Positions 17,223 through 25,870 of a stretch of 64,000 bases of DNA are shown here, in pieces. The stretch's first letter is position 1; each line of letters opens with the position of its first letter. Source of the DNA: Sphingobium sp. AP50 (GTDB lineage Bacteria; Pseudomonadota; Alphaproteobacteria; Sphingomonadales; Sphingomonadaceae). A program made the translations under genes and the position numbers. A model generated the notes under the pieces. It was not told the DNA's origin and did not search any database. It saw nothing but the letters and a program-made list of their open reading frames with translations. The stretch spans positions 62,001 to 126,000 of the forward strand of contig NZ_FNYZ01000007.1 of NCBI RefSeq assembly GCF_900109095.1, in the 5' to 3' direction.

Positions 17223-18725
17223 TTAGTGCGCGATGCACACGGACTTTACCTCGCTATAGCCGTCCAGCGAATGGATGCCGAAGTCGCGGCCGATCCCGGA
17301 TTCCTTGTAGCCTCCAAACGGCATATTGGGATCGATCAAGTTGTGGCAATTGACCCAGACCGTGCCGGCCTTGATCCGGGGTACGAGGTCCATCGTTTTC
17401 TTGAGATCGTTAGTCCACAACGAGGCCGTCAGGCCCATTTCGGTATCATTGGCAAGGTTGATCGCTTCGTCCTCATCGTCGAAGGGGGTGACGGTGACCA
17501 GCGGCCCGAAGACCTCCTGCCGGGATATGGCAAGCTGCGCTCCCGCGCCGACTACAACGGTCGGCCGGACATAGTAGCCAGCGCGGTCGGGACTTTCACC
17601 TCCCGCGAGAATCTCGGCGCCATCCTGACGCGCGCGCGCTATATGGTCCAGAATCTTTGCGCGGTGCTGTAATGAAACCACGGGATTGATCTGCGCGGCC
17701 GTGTCCAGCCCTGGGCCCATGGTCATACCATCGACCGCGTGGGCAAGAGCCTTGATGAAGGGATCATAGATGGCGCGCGCGACATAGAGCCGCGAGGAGG
17801 CCGCGCAGACCTGACCGTTGTTGAAAAAGCCGCCGAGGATTGCACCCTGGACCGCCTGTTCGATGGGCGCGTCGGCAAGGAAGATGGCGGGGTTCTTGCC
17901 GCCAAGTTCGAGCGAGGTGCGCAAAAGCCGGTCCGATGCAGATCGCGCGATCGCCTTGCCGGTTGCGGTCGAACCGGTGAACGTGATCTTCGCCACGAGC
18001 GGATGATCGACCAGCGCTTTGCCTGCCTTGCCGTCACCGGTGATCACGTTGAGAACACCCGCGGGAAGCCCCGCCTCCTTCGCCAGACTCGCAAGCCGCA
18101 AGCTCGTAAGCGGCGTGACTTCCGATGGCTTAAGGACGACGGTGCAGCCAGCTGCAAGCGCCGGCATGATTTTCCACAGCCCGATCATCATCGGGAAGTT
18201 CCACGGTGCGATCGCGCCCACGACGCCGATAGGTTCGCGGCGCGTCGAGGCCGTGAAACGTGCACCTGGAATCGCGCCGATCGAGACGTCGAACGTTTCC
18301 CCGGTGATCTTCGTCGTGAGGCCAGCGACGTAACGCATGTAAGCCGGTGCGCCACCGACATCGACGAAACGCGAGATGTTGATCGACTTGCCCTGGTTGA
18401 GCGTTTCGATCTGCGCCAGTTCCTCCGCATTGGCTTCGACCAGATCGGCAAACTTGAGGAGCAGGCGTTCCCTCTCGGCGGGGGCAATGCCGCTCCAGAC
18501 GCCGCTCTCGAACGCCTTGTGGGCAGCGCGCACGGCATGATCGACATCGTCGGGCGACGCATTGGCGACGCTCGCGATGGGTTCTCCGGTCGAGGGATCG
18601 AAGACGTCAAGTCGTTCGGTACCCTTCGCAGCGCGCCAGTCGCCATCGATGAAGAGCCCGTGATCATGCCCGATGAAGGTGGAGACCGCGCTGAGCGGGG
18701 TTACGTAGGATTGCGCCGTTGCCAT
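17223..18725 (-). CDS. styD: Phenylacetaldehyde dehydrogenase
   Basis: This 500-residue NAD-dependent aldehyde dehydrogenase should oxidise phenylacetaldehyde to phenylacetate. Catalytic residues are present: N176 (PWNFP), E273 (LELGGKNP) and C307 (NNGQVCAASSR). The N-terminal HDHGLFIDGDW and ending GYSEVKSVCIAH fit the StyD/FeaB group. It is separated from styABC by the LysR gene and is the last gene of the paa operon that starts with paaG, 11 bases after the FadB-like gene, so it is co-transcribed with phenylacetate genes. Confidence 0.9.
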   Translation of the reverse strand: MATAQSYVTPLSAVSTFIGHDHGLFIDGDWRAAKGTERLDVFDPSTGEPIASVANASPDDVDHAVRAAHKAFESGVWSGIAPAERERLLLKFADLVEANAEELAQIETLNQGKSINISRFVDVGGAPAYMRYVAGLTTKITGETFDVSIGAIPGARFTASTRREPIGVVGAIAPWNFPMMIGLWKIMPALAAGCTVVLKPSEVTPLTSLRLASLAKEAGLPAGVLNVITGDGKAGKALVDHPLVAKITFTGSTATGKAIARSASDRLLRTSLELGGKNPAIFLADAPIEQAVQGAILGGFFNNGQVCAASSRLYVARAIYDPFIKALAHAVDGMTMGPGLDTAAQINPVVSLQHRAKILDHIARARQDGAEILAGGESPDRAGYYVRPTVVVGAGAQLAISRQEVFGPLVTVTPFDDEDEAINLANDTEMGLTASLWTNDLKKTMDLVPRIKAGTVWVNCHNLIDPNMPFGGYKESGIGRDFGIHSLDGYSEVKSVCIAH

Positions 18726-18736
18726 GTCGTCTCTCC

Positions 18737-20812
18737 TTAAGCGGCATCTTGTGTTGATTGGCCTCGAGGGTGCATCTCGACGTTGCTGTCATGCGGATCG
18801 GCAGATGGCCACCAGCGGCCGAAGGGGCCTTGCGCATAGCCACGAAGCGCCGCGACACCGACATCGCCGGCCTGGTTCAGATGGAAGATCGGTCCTCCGC
18901 GGTGGCGAGGGAAGCCATAGCCGTTCACGAAAACCACATCGACGTCGCCTGGCCGCGCCGCGATCCCTTCTTTCACGATCTGCAGTCCTTCGGCGGCAGC
19001 CGCAAAGATGCACCGCTCCACGATTTCGTGGGTATCGATGTTTCGAGCTTCGACGCCAAAATTCTCGCGCGCCGCCGCCACGATGTCTGCCACTTCGGGG
19101 TTGTCGCCCTCGACCTTCCCGTCACAATAGAGATAAAAACCAGCGCCAGTCTTGCGACCGTGAAATCCACGCGAAACCAGCGTGTCGTGGACGCGGAAAG
19201 CAGCAGGCTCATAGGATCCCGGTTCCATGACCATCCGTCCCTTGTGACCGATGTCGATCCCGGAGAGGTCCGCCACGGCAAAGGGTCCCATGGCCATGCC
19301 GAAGTCCGTCAAAGCCTTGTCGACCCGCGAGGGTGTCGCGCCTTCGAGCAACAATAGCCCCGCCTCCCGGTTGTAGGCACGCAGCATCCGGTTGCCGATG
19401 AAACCGTGGCAAACGCCAGCGACGACCGGTATCTTGCCGGTTCGGCGGGCGAAAGCGAGCGCGGTCGCCAGCACCGCCGGATCGGTTTTGCGCCCGCGCA
19501 CGATCTCCAGGAGCTTCATGACATTGGCCGGGCTGAAATAATGGAGCCCCACCACCTGGCCGGGTCGGTCGGTTACGGCCGCGATTGCGTCGATGTCGAG
19601 ATAGGAGGTGTTCGTCGCCAGGATCGCCTCGGGCCGCGCGACGGCGTCAAGACGCCTGAAGATCGAATCCTTGACCTCCATGGTTTCGAAGGCGGCCTCG
19701 ATAATGAGATCCGCTTGCGCCAACGCCTCATAATCGGTTGCGCCGGTGATATTGGCACGGCGCTCGGCCGCTACCTCGCTGGTCAGTCTTTTTCGCGCGA
19801 CCCCATCGCCATAGGCTCGCGCGATACGATCGAGCCCGGCGGCAAGCGCCGCTTCATTTTGTTCGATGAGGGTGACCGGAAAGCCTGCGTCCGCCACGCT
19901 CATCGCGATCCCCGCGCCCATCGTGCCCGCGCCTATGACGCCGACGCGTGCAACACTGCGCGCGGCCCCGCCCTGTCCTTTCGCGGCTTCCCGTTCCGCA
20001 AAGAAGATGTGCCGCAGGGCGGCGGCTTGCGGGCTCGATCGTAATTCAAGAAAACGGGCCCGTTCCTCGGCCACACCGGCATCATAGGGACTTTGTAGCG
20101 CCAAACGGATGAGGTCTATGGCGATGCCGGGAGCGAGTGCGCCCCGCGATTTTCTGACCGTGTCCGCCTTCAGGTGGGCGAGCGCTTCAATTGTGGCGGT
20201 CGATGTCGCGACATTCCCTTCAGACAGACGTCGCCCGTCGAGCGACTGCCTGGCGACATCTCGAGCCCGCTCCACAGCTTCGATCTCGAGCGGCCTTTCG
20301 GCGATCCAGTCGATCAGCCCGATCTGCAGCGCGCTTGTCGCATTGCGCGGCTTACCGGTGGCAACCATGTCTGCGGCGACAAGGGGATCGACAAGACGGG
20401 GCAAGCGTTGCGTCCCGCCCGCCCCCGGAATGAGGCCCAGGGTCGTTTCAGGAAGCCCGAGCCTGGCGTCTGCGCTTGCCAGCCGATAGTGGCATGCTAG
20501 GGCGACTTCCAGCCCGCCTCCGAGCGCCTGGCCGGCGATCGCCGCAACGACCGGCTTTGTAGAAGCCTCGATCGCCTCGACGACTTCGGGAAGATGTGGC
20601 GGCTCGGGCGGCTGGCCGAACTCCCGGATGTCCGCGCCTGCGATGAAGCTCGCGCCGGTACCGATGATGACGACTGCATCGATATCCTCATCGGCCCCGC
20701 GCACAATCCCATCGATCAGGCCGCGGCGCTCGACCCTGGACAAGGCATTGACCGGGGGATTGTCGACTCTGAGCAGAAGGATCCTGCCGACGATTTCCTG
20801 ATGGATGGGCAT
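18737..20812 (-). CDS. FadB-like enoyl-CoA hydratase/3-hydroxyacyl-CoA dehydrogenase
   Basis: This 691-residue fusion has an N-terminal crotonase domain (GASFIAGADIREFG, GQALGGGLEVALACHYRL, residues ~1-185). It then has an NAD-binding 3-hydroxyacyl-CoA dehydrogenase domain starting at VGVIGAGTMGAGIA (~residue 295) and the C-terminal dehydrogenase domain (GFIGNRML, GRKTGAGFY). In this operon it would do the work of separate PaaF and PaaH: hydrating 2,3-dehydroadipyl-CoA and oxidising 3-hydroxyadipyl-CoA. No other paaF or paaH is seen in the window. It sits seven bases after the EthD gene. Confidence 0.9.
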   Translation of the reverse strand: MPIHQEIVGRILLLRVDNPPVNALSRVERRGLIDGIVRGADEDIDAVVIIGTGASFIAGADIREFGQPPEPPHLPEVVEAIEASTKPVVAAIAGQALGGGLEVALACHYRLASADARLGLPETTLGLIPGAGGTQRLPRLVDPLVAADMVATGKPRNATSALQIGLIDWIAERPLEIEAVERARDVARQSLDGRRLSEGNVATSTATIEALAHLKADTVRKSRGALAPGIAIDLIRLALQSPYDAGVAEERARFLELRSSPQAAALRHIFFAEREAAKGQGGAARSVARVGVIGAGTMGAGIAMSVADAGFPVTLIEQNEAALAAGLDRIARAYGDGVARKRLTSEVAAERRANITGATDYEALAQADLIIEAAFETMEVKDSIFRRLDAVARPEAILATNTSYLDIDAIAAVTDRPGQVVGLHYFSPANVMKLLEIVRGRKTDPAVLATALAFARRTGKIPVVAGVCHGFIGNRMLRAYNREAGLLLLEGATPSRVDKALTDFGMAMGPFAVADLSGIDIGHKGRMVMEPGSYEPAAFRVHDTLVSRGFHGRKTGAGFYLYCDGKVEGDNPEVADIVAAARENFGVEARNIDTHEIVERCIFAAAAEGLQIVKEGIAARPGDVDVVFVNGYGFPRHRGGPIFHLNQAGDVGVAALRGYAQGPFGRWWPSADPHDSNVEMHPRGQSTQDAA

Positions 20813-20819
20813 GGTCCGT

Positions 20820-21125
20820 TCAATCGCCCAGGGTGTGACCGGTCATGACCGTCAAAATGCCAGGCGCAAAGGCCACCGCGTCGGCGCCAACTGCGACATT
20901 TTCATCGCTTTTCATGGCGGTTTTGAAGCTATCCACATCAGCGAAATAAAGCTCAGCCAGGAGAAAATTGCCCTCCTCGCCCATCAATGTGCGGTCAATC
21001 CGCGTGACTTCGGTCTTCAACAGCCCCGGTATCTTCTCGACCAACGGCAGATGGACGGAATTATAGTGGGCGAAGAAAGCCGTCTCATCGGCCGGAATTT
21101 TATAGAGCGCCATCAGCTTATGCAT
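20820..21125 (-). CDS. EthD-family small protein in the paa operon
   Basis: This 101-residue protein has a dimeric ferredoxin-like fold of the EthD type: MHKLMALYKIPADETAFFAHY, HLPLVEKIPGL and the late FAPGILTVMTG. The molecular job of EthD-like proteins is mostly unclear. ATG 21125 follows AGGAG with nine bases spacing. It lies between paaK and the FadB-like gene, so a link to phenylacetate breakdown is likely, for example as a helper of an unstable intermediate, but this is inference. Confidence 0.8.
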   Translation of the reverse strand: MHKLMALYKIPADETAFFAHYNSVHLPLVEKIPGLLKTEVTRIDRTLMGEEGNFLLAELYFADVDSFKTAMKSDENVAVGADAVAFAPGILTVMTGHTLGD

Positions 21126-21147
21126 GGTCCGGATTCTCCTGGGGAAA

Positions 21148-22443
21148 TTACGCCTTGGGCCGCAAGTCGAGCACCCGTGTAGCCTTGCCACCGGATCGCA
21201 CGAGCGAACCTGCCGGTTGGATATCGACCGCGACCGTGATGCCGATCATGGTCTTGATCCGTTCGGCGAGCCGCTTGCCATCACGCGCGCATTCGTTGTC
21301 GCCGATGCCCGCCCGCCCTTCGACAAGCAGTTTCACCTGATCCATCCGGCTCGGGCGCGTGATCTCGATCAGATAATGCGGCGCGAGCGCAGTGCAGCCG
21401 AGGATATGTTCCTCAATCTGGGTCGGAAAGACATTCACCCCACGAATGATCATCATGTCGTCCGAGCGGCCAGTGATCTTTGCCATGCGACGCATGGTCC
21501 GTGACGTACCCGGTAGTAGTCTGGTCAGATCGCGGGTACGGTAGCGAATGACAGGCATTGCTTCCTTGGTGAGCGAGGTGAACACAAGCTCGCCCTCCTC
21601 GCCCTCGGGCACGACCTCGCCGGTCACAGGATCGATGATCTCAGGGTAGAAATGATCTTCCCAGATGGTCGGCCCGTCCTTGGATTCAGCGCATTCCTGC
21701 GCCACACCGGGGCCCATGATTTCCGAGAGACCGTAGATGTCGACGGCGCTGATGTTGAATGCCTGTTCGATCTCGGCGCGCATGGCTTCTGTCCACGGTT
21801 CTGCGCCGAAGATGCCTGTCGTGAGCGAGGTGGTGGCCGGATCGATGCCCTGTCGCCGGAATTCGTCGAGTATCGACAGCATATAGCTGGGCGTGACCAT
21901 GATCAGTTCGGGCCGGAAGTCGCCGATCAGTTGGACCTGCTTTTCGGTTTGCCCTCCAGACATCGGAATGACCGCGCATCCGAGCGCCTCTGCACCATAA
22001 TGGGCACCGAGGCCGCCGGTGAAGAGGCCATAGCCATAGGCGATATGGACCTTCATTCCCGGGCGCCCGCCCGCCGCGTGGATGGATCGTGCGACCACAC
22101 CTGACCAGGTTTCGATATCCTTCCTGGTATAGCCGACGACGGTGGGCCTTCCGGTAGTTCCCGACGATGCGTGGATGCGCGAAAGTTTCTCTTGCGGGAC
22201 GGCGAAGAAGCCGAACGGATAGGCGTCTCGCAGATCGGCCTTCGTCGTAAACGGAAAGCGGGCCAGGTCCGCAAGCGTTCGAAGGTCATCCGGGTGTACG
22301 CCCGCCGCATCGAACTTCGCACGATAGCGGGGATTGCCTTCATAGGCGTGACGTATGGACCAACGAAGCCGCTCGAGCTGAAGCGCGCGAAGTTCGTCGA
22401 CCGAAGCTGTCTCAATGGGTTCAAGTGCAAGCGCGGTAGCCAT
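21148..22443 (-). CDS. paaK: Phenylacetate-CoA ligase
   Basis: This 431-residue AMP-forming ligase activates phenylacetate to phenylacetyl-CoA, the inducer and entry substrate of the pathway. The P-loop-like SSGTTGRPTVVGYT begins at residue 93; IYGLSEIMGPG and RSDDMMIIRGVNVFP are typical PaaK motifs. It follows paaZ by 23 bases and precedes the EthD gene. Confidence 0.95.
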   Translation of the reverse strand: MATALALEPIETASVDELRALQLERLRWSIRHAYEGNPRYRAKFDAAGVHPDDLRTLADLARFPFTTKADLRDAYPFGFFAVPQEKLSRIHASSGTTGRPTVVGYTRKDIETWSGVVARSIHAAGGRPGMKVHIAYGYGLFTGGLGAHYGAEALGCAVIPMSGGQTEKQVQLIGDFRPELIMVTPSYMLSILDEFRRQGIDPATTSLTTGIFGAEPWTEAMRAEIEQAFNISAVDIYGLSEIMGPGVAQECAESKDGPTIWEDHFYPEIIDPVTGEVVPEGEEGELVFTSLTKEAMPVIRYRTRDLTRLLPGTSRTMRRMAKITGRSDDMMIIRGVNVFPTQIEEHILGCTALAPHYLIEITRPSRMDQVKLLVEGRAGIGDNECARDGKRLAERIKTMIGITVAVDIQPAGSLVRSGGKATRVLDLRPKA

Positions 22444-22466
22444 TTTCCTCTCCTCTTTCCCGGCTC

Positions 22467-24497
22467 TCAGACCGCGTTCATCGTCAGCAGATCATAGGTG
22501 GCAACAAGCTCATCGTCCTGGTTGCTGACATCGACATGCCAGCGAACTTCGCCCATTTCCGGTGTCTTGAGGGACTTCGATTTAGCGGTCAGGACCGCCT
22601 TCATGCTGTCTCCTGGCTTCAAAGGCTTGACGAAGCGCAGTCCTTCAAGACCGTAATTGGCGAGCACTGGTCCGGGCGCGGGATCGACGAACAGGCCGGC
22701 AGCGAACGACAGGATCAGATAGCCATGGGCTACGCGGCCGCCGAAGATCGGACTCTTTGACGCCGCTTCTTCGTCCATATGCGCATAGAATGTGTCGCCG
22801 GTGAAGTGTGCGAAATGCTCAATGTCTTCGAGTGTAACGGTCCTTGCCGCGGTACGGATGCCGTAGCCGGGTTCAATTTCCCCGAATGTCAGCCGGAAGG
22901 GATGGCGGTCGCCTTCGGCAGTCGGGGCGCCCGGCAACTGCTGATGCACGGCCTTTGACAGTAATGCTGGGCCACCCTGCAGCGCGGTGCGCTGCATATA
23001 ATGTTTCACGCCGCGGATACCTCCCATTTCCTCGCCGCCGCCAGCGCGGCCCGGCCCGCCATGAATGAGGACCGGCAGTGGCGAGCCATGACCCGTCGAC
23101 TCCTTGGCGCAGTCGCGGTCGAGGAAGAGGATGCGACCATGCCAGGCGCCGCCTGTGAGGATCACGTCACGCGCAACGTCCGGGTCGTGTGTCACGACCG
23201 ATAGCGCGAGTGACCCCATGCCGCGGTTCGCGAGCGCAATTGCATCATCGATGCCGTCATAGGGCATTAGCGTCGATACCGGACCGAAGGCCTCGACCTC
23301 ATGGATTGCCGTCGCCTTCCATGGCGTGTCGGTCCGCAGCAAGATGGGCGACATGAAAGCGCCTCCGCTTAGGCCTTCGCCCGTAAGAGGAACATCGTCC
23401 GGGCTTCCGAAGACGATCGGCGCTACCTTTGCGAGCTCGGTGATCCTTGAACGGACGTCCAACAACTGGCTGCGACTGGCAAGTGCTCCCATGCGCACGC
23501 TTTCGTCGCGCGGGTCACCGACCTTGATCTTGGCGAGACGGGCCGACAGCGCCTCCTGCGCGGCGTCGATCAGGTTGGCAGGCACGAGCGCGCGGCGAAT
23601 GGCAGTGCATTTCTGCCCGGCTTTCACCGTCATCTCCTTCGCCACTTCCTTGACGAATAGATCGAACTCGGGCGTGTCGGGCGTCGCATCCGGCCCGAGA
23701 ATTGACGCATTGAGCGAGTCGCGTTCCGCCGTGAACCGAACCGATTCGCGCGCAATGACCGGATGGTTTTGCAACAGCATGGCTGTGCGAGCAGAGCCGG
23801 TGAAGGCCACGACATCCTGGGCAGTCAGATGATCGAAAAGATCTCCCGTCTTGCCCGACACAAGTTGCAGCGCACCTGCCGGCAGCACGCCGGATTCGAT
23901 CATGATCCGGAAAGCGGCCTCGGCGATGTAGCCGGTTGACTGTGCGGGTTTGACGACGGCCGGCACGCCCGCGAGCAGGGTGGGCCCGAGTTTTTCGAGC
24001 ATTCCCCAGATCGGAAAATTGAAAGCGTTGATGTGAACGGCGACGCCCTGCAACGACGTGTAGACATGCTGCCCGACAAAGGTGCCGGCACGGCCCAGCA
24101 ATTCGGTGTCGCCGTCGATCAATAGCCGCTCGTTGGGCAGTTCGCGCCGCCCCTTCGATGCATAGGCGAAGAGCGTCCCCGCTCCGCCCTCAATGTCGAT
24201 CCAACTGTCCGAACGCGTCGCACCGCTGGGGTAGGAAAGCTCGTAAAGTTCCTCCTTTCGCGCCATCACGGCCTGCGCCAGCGCCTTGAGCATCAACGCG
24301 CGCTCGTGAAAGGTCATCGCTCGCAGCGCGGGTCCGCCGGTCGCCCGTGCGAAGCGCAACATCGCGCCGAAATCAATCCCATCACTGCCAATCTCGGCGA
24401 TGATCTCACCGGTGACCGCCGACGCAACGGCCTCACGGCCGCCCGAACTCGTGTACCAATGTCCTTCGGTGTAACTTTGAACGGCACGAACGGCCAT
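22467..24497 (-). CDS. paaZ: Oxepin-CoA hydrolase/semialdehyde dehydrogenase
   Basis: This 676-residue bifunctional enzyme opens oxepin-CoA and oxidises the resulting semialdehyde with NADP. The N-terminal aldehyde dehydrogenase domain (to ~510) contains FNFPIWGMLEKLGP, VAFTGSA and the catalytic GQKCTAIRR. The C-terminal MaoC-like hotdog domain (~530-676) contains HFTGDTFYAHMDEEAA and GRVAHGYLILS. ATG 24497 is preceded by AGGAG at eight bases; upstream starts have no such site. It lies between paaG and paaK. Confidence 0.95.
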   Translation of the reverse strand: MAVRAVQSYTEGHWYTSSGGREAVASAVTGEIIAEIGSDGIDFGAMLRFARATGGPALRAMTFHERALMLKALAQAVMARKEELYELSYPSGATRSDSWIDIEGGAGTLFAYASKGRRELPNERLLIDGDTELLGRAGTFVGQHVYTSLQGVAVHINAFNFPIWGMLEKLGPTLLAGVPAVVKPAQSTGYIAEAAFRIMIESGVLPAGALQLVSGKTGDLFDHLTAQDVVAFTGSARTAMLLQNHPVIARESVRFTAERDSLNASILGPDATPDTPEFDLFVKEVAKEMTVKAGQKCTAIRRALVPANLIDAAQEALSARLAKIKVGDPRDESVRMGALASRSQLLDVRSRITELAKVAPIVFGSPDDVPLTGEGLSGGAFMSPILLRTDTPWKATAIHEVEAFGPVSTLMPYDGIDDAIALANRGMGSLALSVVTHDPDVARDVILTGGAWHGRILFLDRDCAKESTGHGSPLPVLIHGGPGRAGGGEEMGGIRGVKHYMQRTALQGGPALLSKAVHQQLPGAPTAEGDRHPFRLTFGEIEPGYGIRTAARTVTLEDIEHFAHFTGDTFYAHMDEEAASKSPIFGGRVAHGYLILSFAAGLFVDPAPGPVLANYGLEGLRFVKPLKPGDSMKAVLTAKSKSLKTPEMGEVRWHVDVSNQDDELVATYDLLTMNAV

Positions 24498-24519
24498 GAG
24501 ATGAACTCCTTCTTGGCCG

Positions 24520-25311
24520 TCAACGGCCCGTAAATGCTGGCTTGCGTTTCGCCGAGAAGGCGGCAACGCCCTCTGCATAGTCGGCACTTCGACCGAGCCT
24601 GCGCATGAGATCGCGTTCGTTGTCGAGCGCAGCGTCGAGTGACTTCAATGAGGATTCCCGCAAGGCCTGCTTGGTCGCGGCGAGCCCGGAAGTGGGCCCG
24701 TTCGCAAAACGCGACGCCAGAGCGGCAGCTTCACCGGCAAGGACGTCATCATCGACACAGCGCCAGATGAGGCCCCAGGCTTCCGCCTGTTCCGCAGGCA
24801 AGGGATCACCTGTCAGCGCTAAGCCGAGCGCTCGCGCTTGTCCGATCAAACGTGGCAACACCCATGTCCCGCCGGAATCCGGGATGAGGCCGATATTGGC
24901 GAAAGACTGGATAAATTTCGCACTGCGAGCGGCAAGAACGATGTCACAGGCAAGTGCGATATTGGCTCCTGCCCCCGCCGCGACGCCGTTCACAGCACAG
25001 ATGACCGGCATCGGCAGCGACGTAAGACTGCGGATCAAGGGCGCATAATAGCGCTCCACCGAGTCTCCGAGGTCAACCGGCTCGGCGCCCGGTGCAACCG
25101 CACGGTCGCCCAGATCCTGCCCGGCGCAAAACCCCCTACCCGCACCCGTGAGCAAAAGCGCACGGATTGATGAGTCGCCCGCCACGCGACCGAGCGCTTC
25201 GGCAACCTCCTCGTGCATCTGTAACGTGAAGCTGTTGAGGCGGTCGGGCCGGTTCAGCGTGAGTCGCGCAACGCCGTCCTGCGCTTCGAAAACTATCGTT
25301 TGATATGCCAT
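24520..25311 (-). CDS. paaG: Ring-1,2-epoxyphenylacetyl-CoA isomerase
   Basis: This 263-residue crotonase-family enzyme isomerises the ring epoxide to oxepin-CoA. Oxyanion-hole regions GAGRGFCAGQDLGDR and NGVAAGAGANIALACD are present, and NIGLIPDSGGTWVLPRL is typical of PaaG. GGAGG five bases before ATG 25311 fixes the start. It is the first gene of the minus-strand operon paaG-paaZ-paaK-ethD-fadB-styD. Confidence 0.9.
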   Translation of the reverse strand: MAYQTIVFEAQDGVARLTLNRPDRLNSFTLQMHEEVAEALGRVAGDSSIRALLLTGAGRGFCAGQDLGDRAVAPGAEPVDLGDSVERYYAPLIRSLTSLPMPVICAVNGVAAGAGANIALACDIVLAARSAKFIQSFANIGLIPDSGGTWVLPRLIGQARALGLALTGDPLPAEQAEAWGLIWRCVDDDVLAGEAAALASRFANGPTSGLAATKQALRESSLKSLDAALDNERDLMRRLGRSADYAEGVAAFSAKRKPAFTGR

Positions 25312-25350
25312 GCATCCTCCGGCGGACATGCTGCCCTTAATTCGCAGAAT

Positions 25351-25358
25351 GACCGGTC
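25351..25358. promoter_or_regulatory. Short palindrome in the paaG/paaI divergent promoter
   Basis: TGACCGGTCGA holds GACC and GGTC arms directly joined, 40 bases before paaG and 45 before paaI. It shares arms with the 12-bp sites at styA and paaA but lacks the spacer, so it may be a variant or coincidental. Confidence 0.35.
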
Positions 25359-25402
25359 GAACTATTATTGGCAAGTCCTAATCGTGCGGCTAAGGTGGAA
25401 TG

Positions 25403-25870
25403 ATGTTGAACCACAGAAATCTCTCCCGGTCTCCCAGCGAGCATCTCGCCTGGCGGGTCGCCATTGACCTGCTGTCGAAAGAGGGAACCGGGACCGCGTG
25501 GGCCCTGACCCTGGAAGCGGCGGATGCAGGAATGAGCCGCGTGTCGATGCGACTGACGTCGGCAATGACGAACGGCCATGGCACTGCTCATGGCGGGATG
25601 ATCTTCGCGCTTGCCGACTCGGCATTTGCCTACGCCTGCAACTCCCGCAACGTCGCTGCCGTCGCTCAGAGCTGTGCGATTGCGTTCATAGACGCCGGCC
25701 ACCCAGGGGAACGGCTGGTGGCGGAAGCACGCGAGTTGGCCGTGCGTGGAAGGACAGGCAGCTACGCAATCACTGTATTTGGCGAGGACGGCCGTGTCGT
25801 CGCTACCATGCAAGGCCTGAGCCGATCGCTCGGCAGGCCTGTAATCGAAGGACTTCAATCAGATGCCTGA
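25403..25870 (+). CDS. paaI: Hydroxyphenylacetyl-CoA-type thioesterase
   Basis: This hotdog-fold thioesterase of ~155 residues is thought to rescue CoA from dead-end intermediates of the pathway. The active-site block NGHGTAHGGMIFALADSAFAYAC includes the catalytic Asp of PaaI. AAGG lies seven bases before ATG 25403; ATG 25400 is an alternative. Its end overlaps paaJ by eight bases. Confidence 0.9.
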   Translation: MLNHRNLSRSPSEHLAWRVAIDLLSKEGTGTAWALTLEAADAGMSRVSMRLTSAMTNGHGTAHGGMIFALADSAFAYACNSRNVAAVAQSCAIAFIDAGHPGERLVAEARELAVRGRTGSYAITVFGEDGRVVATMQGLSRSLGRPVIEGLQSDA

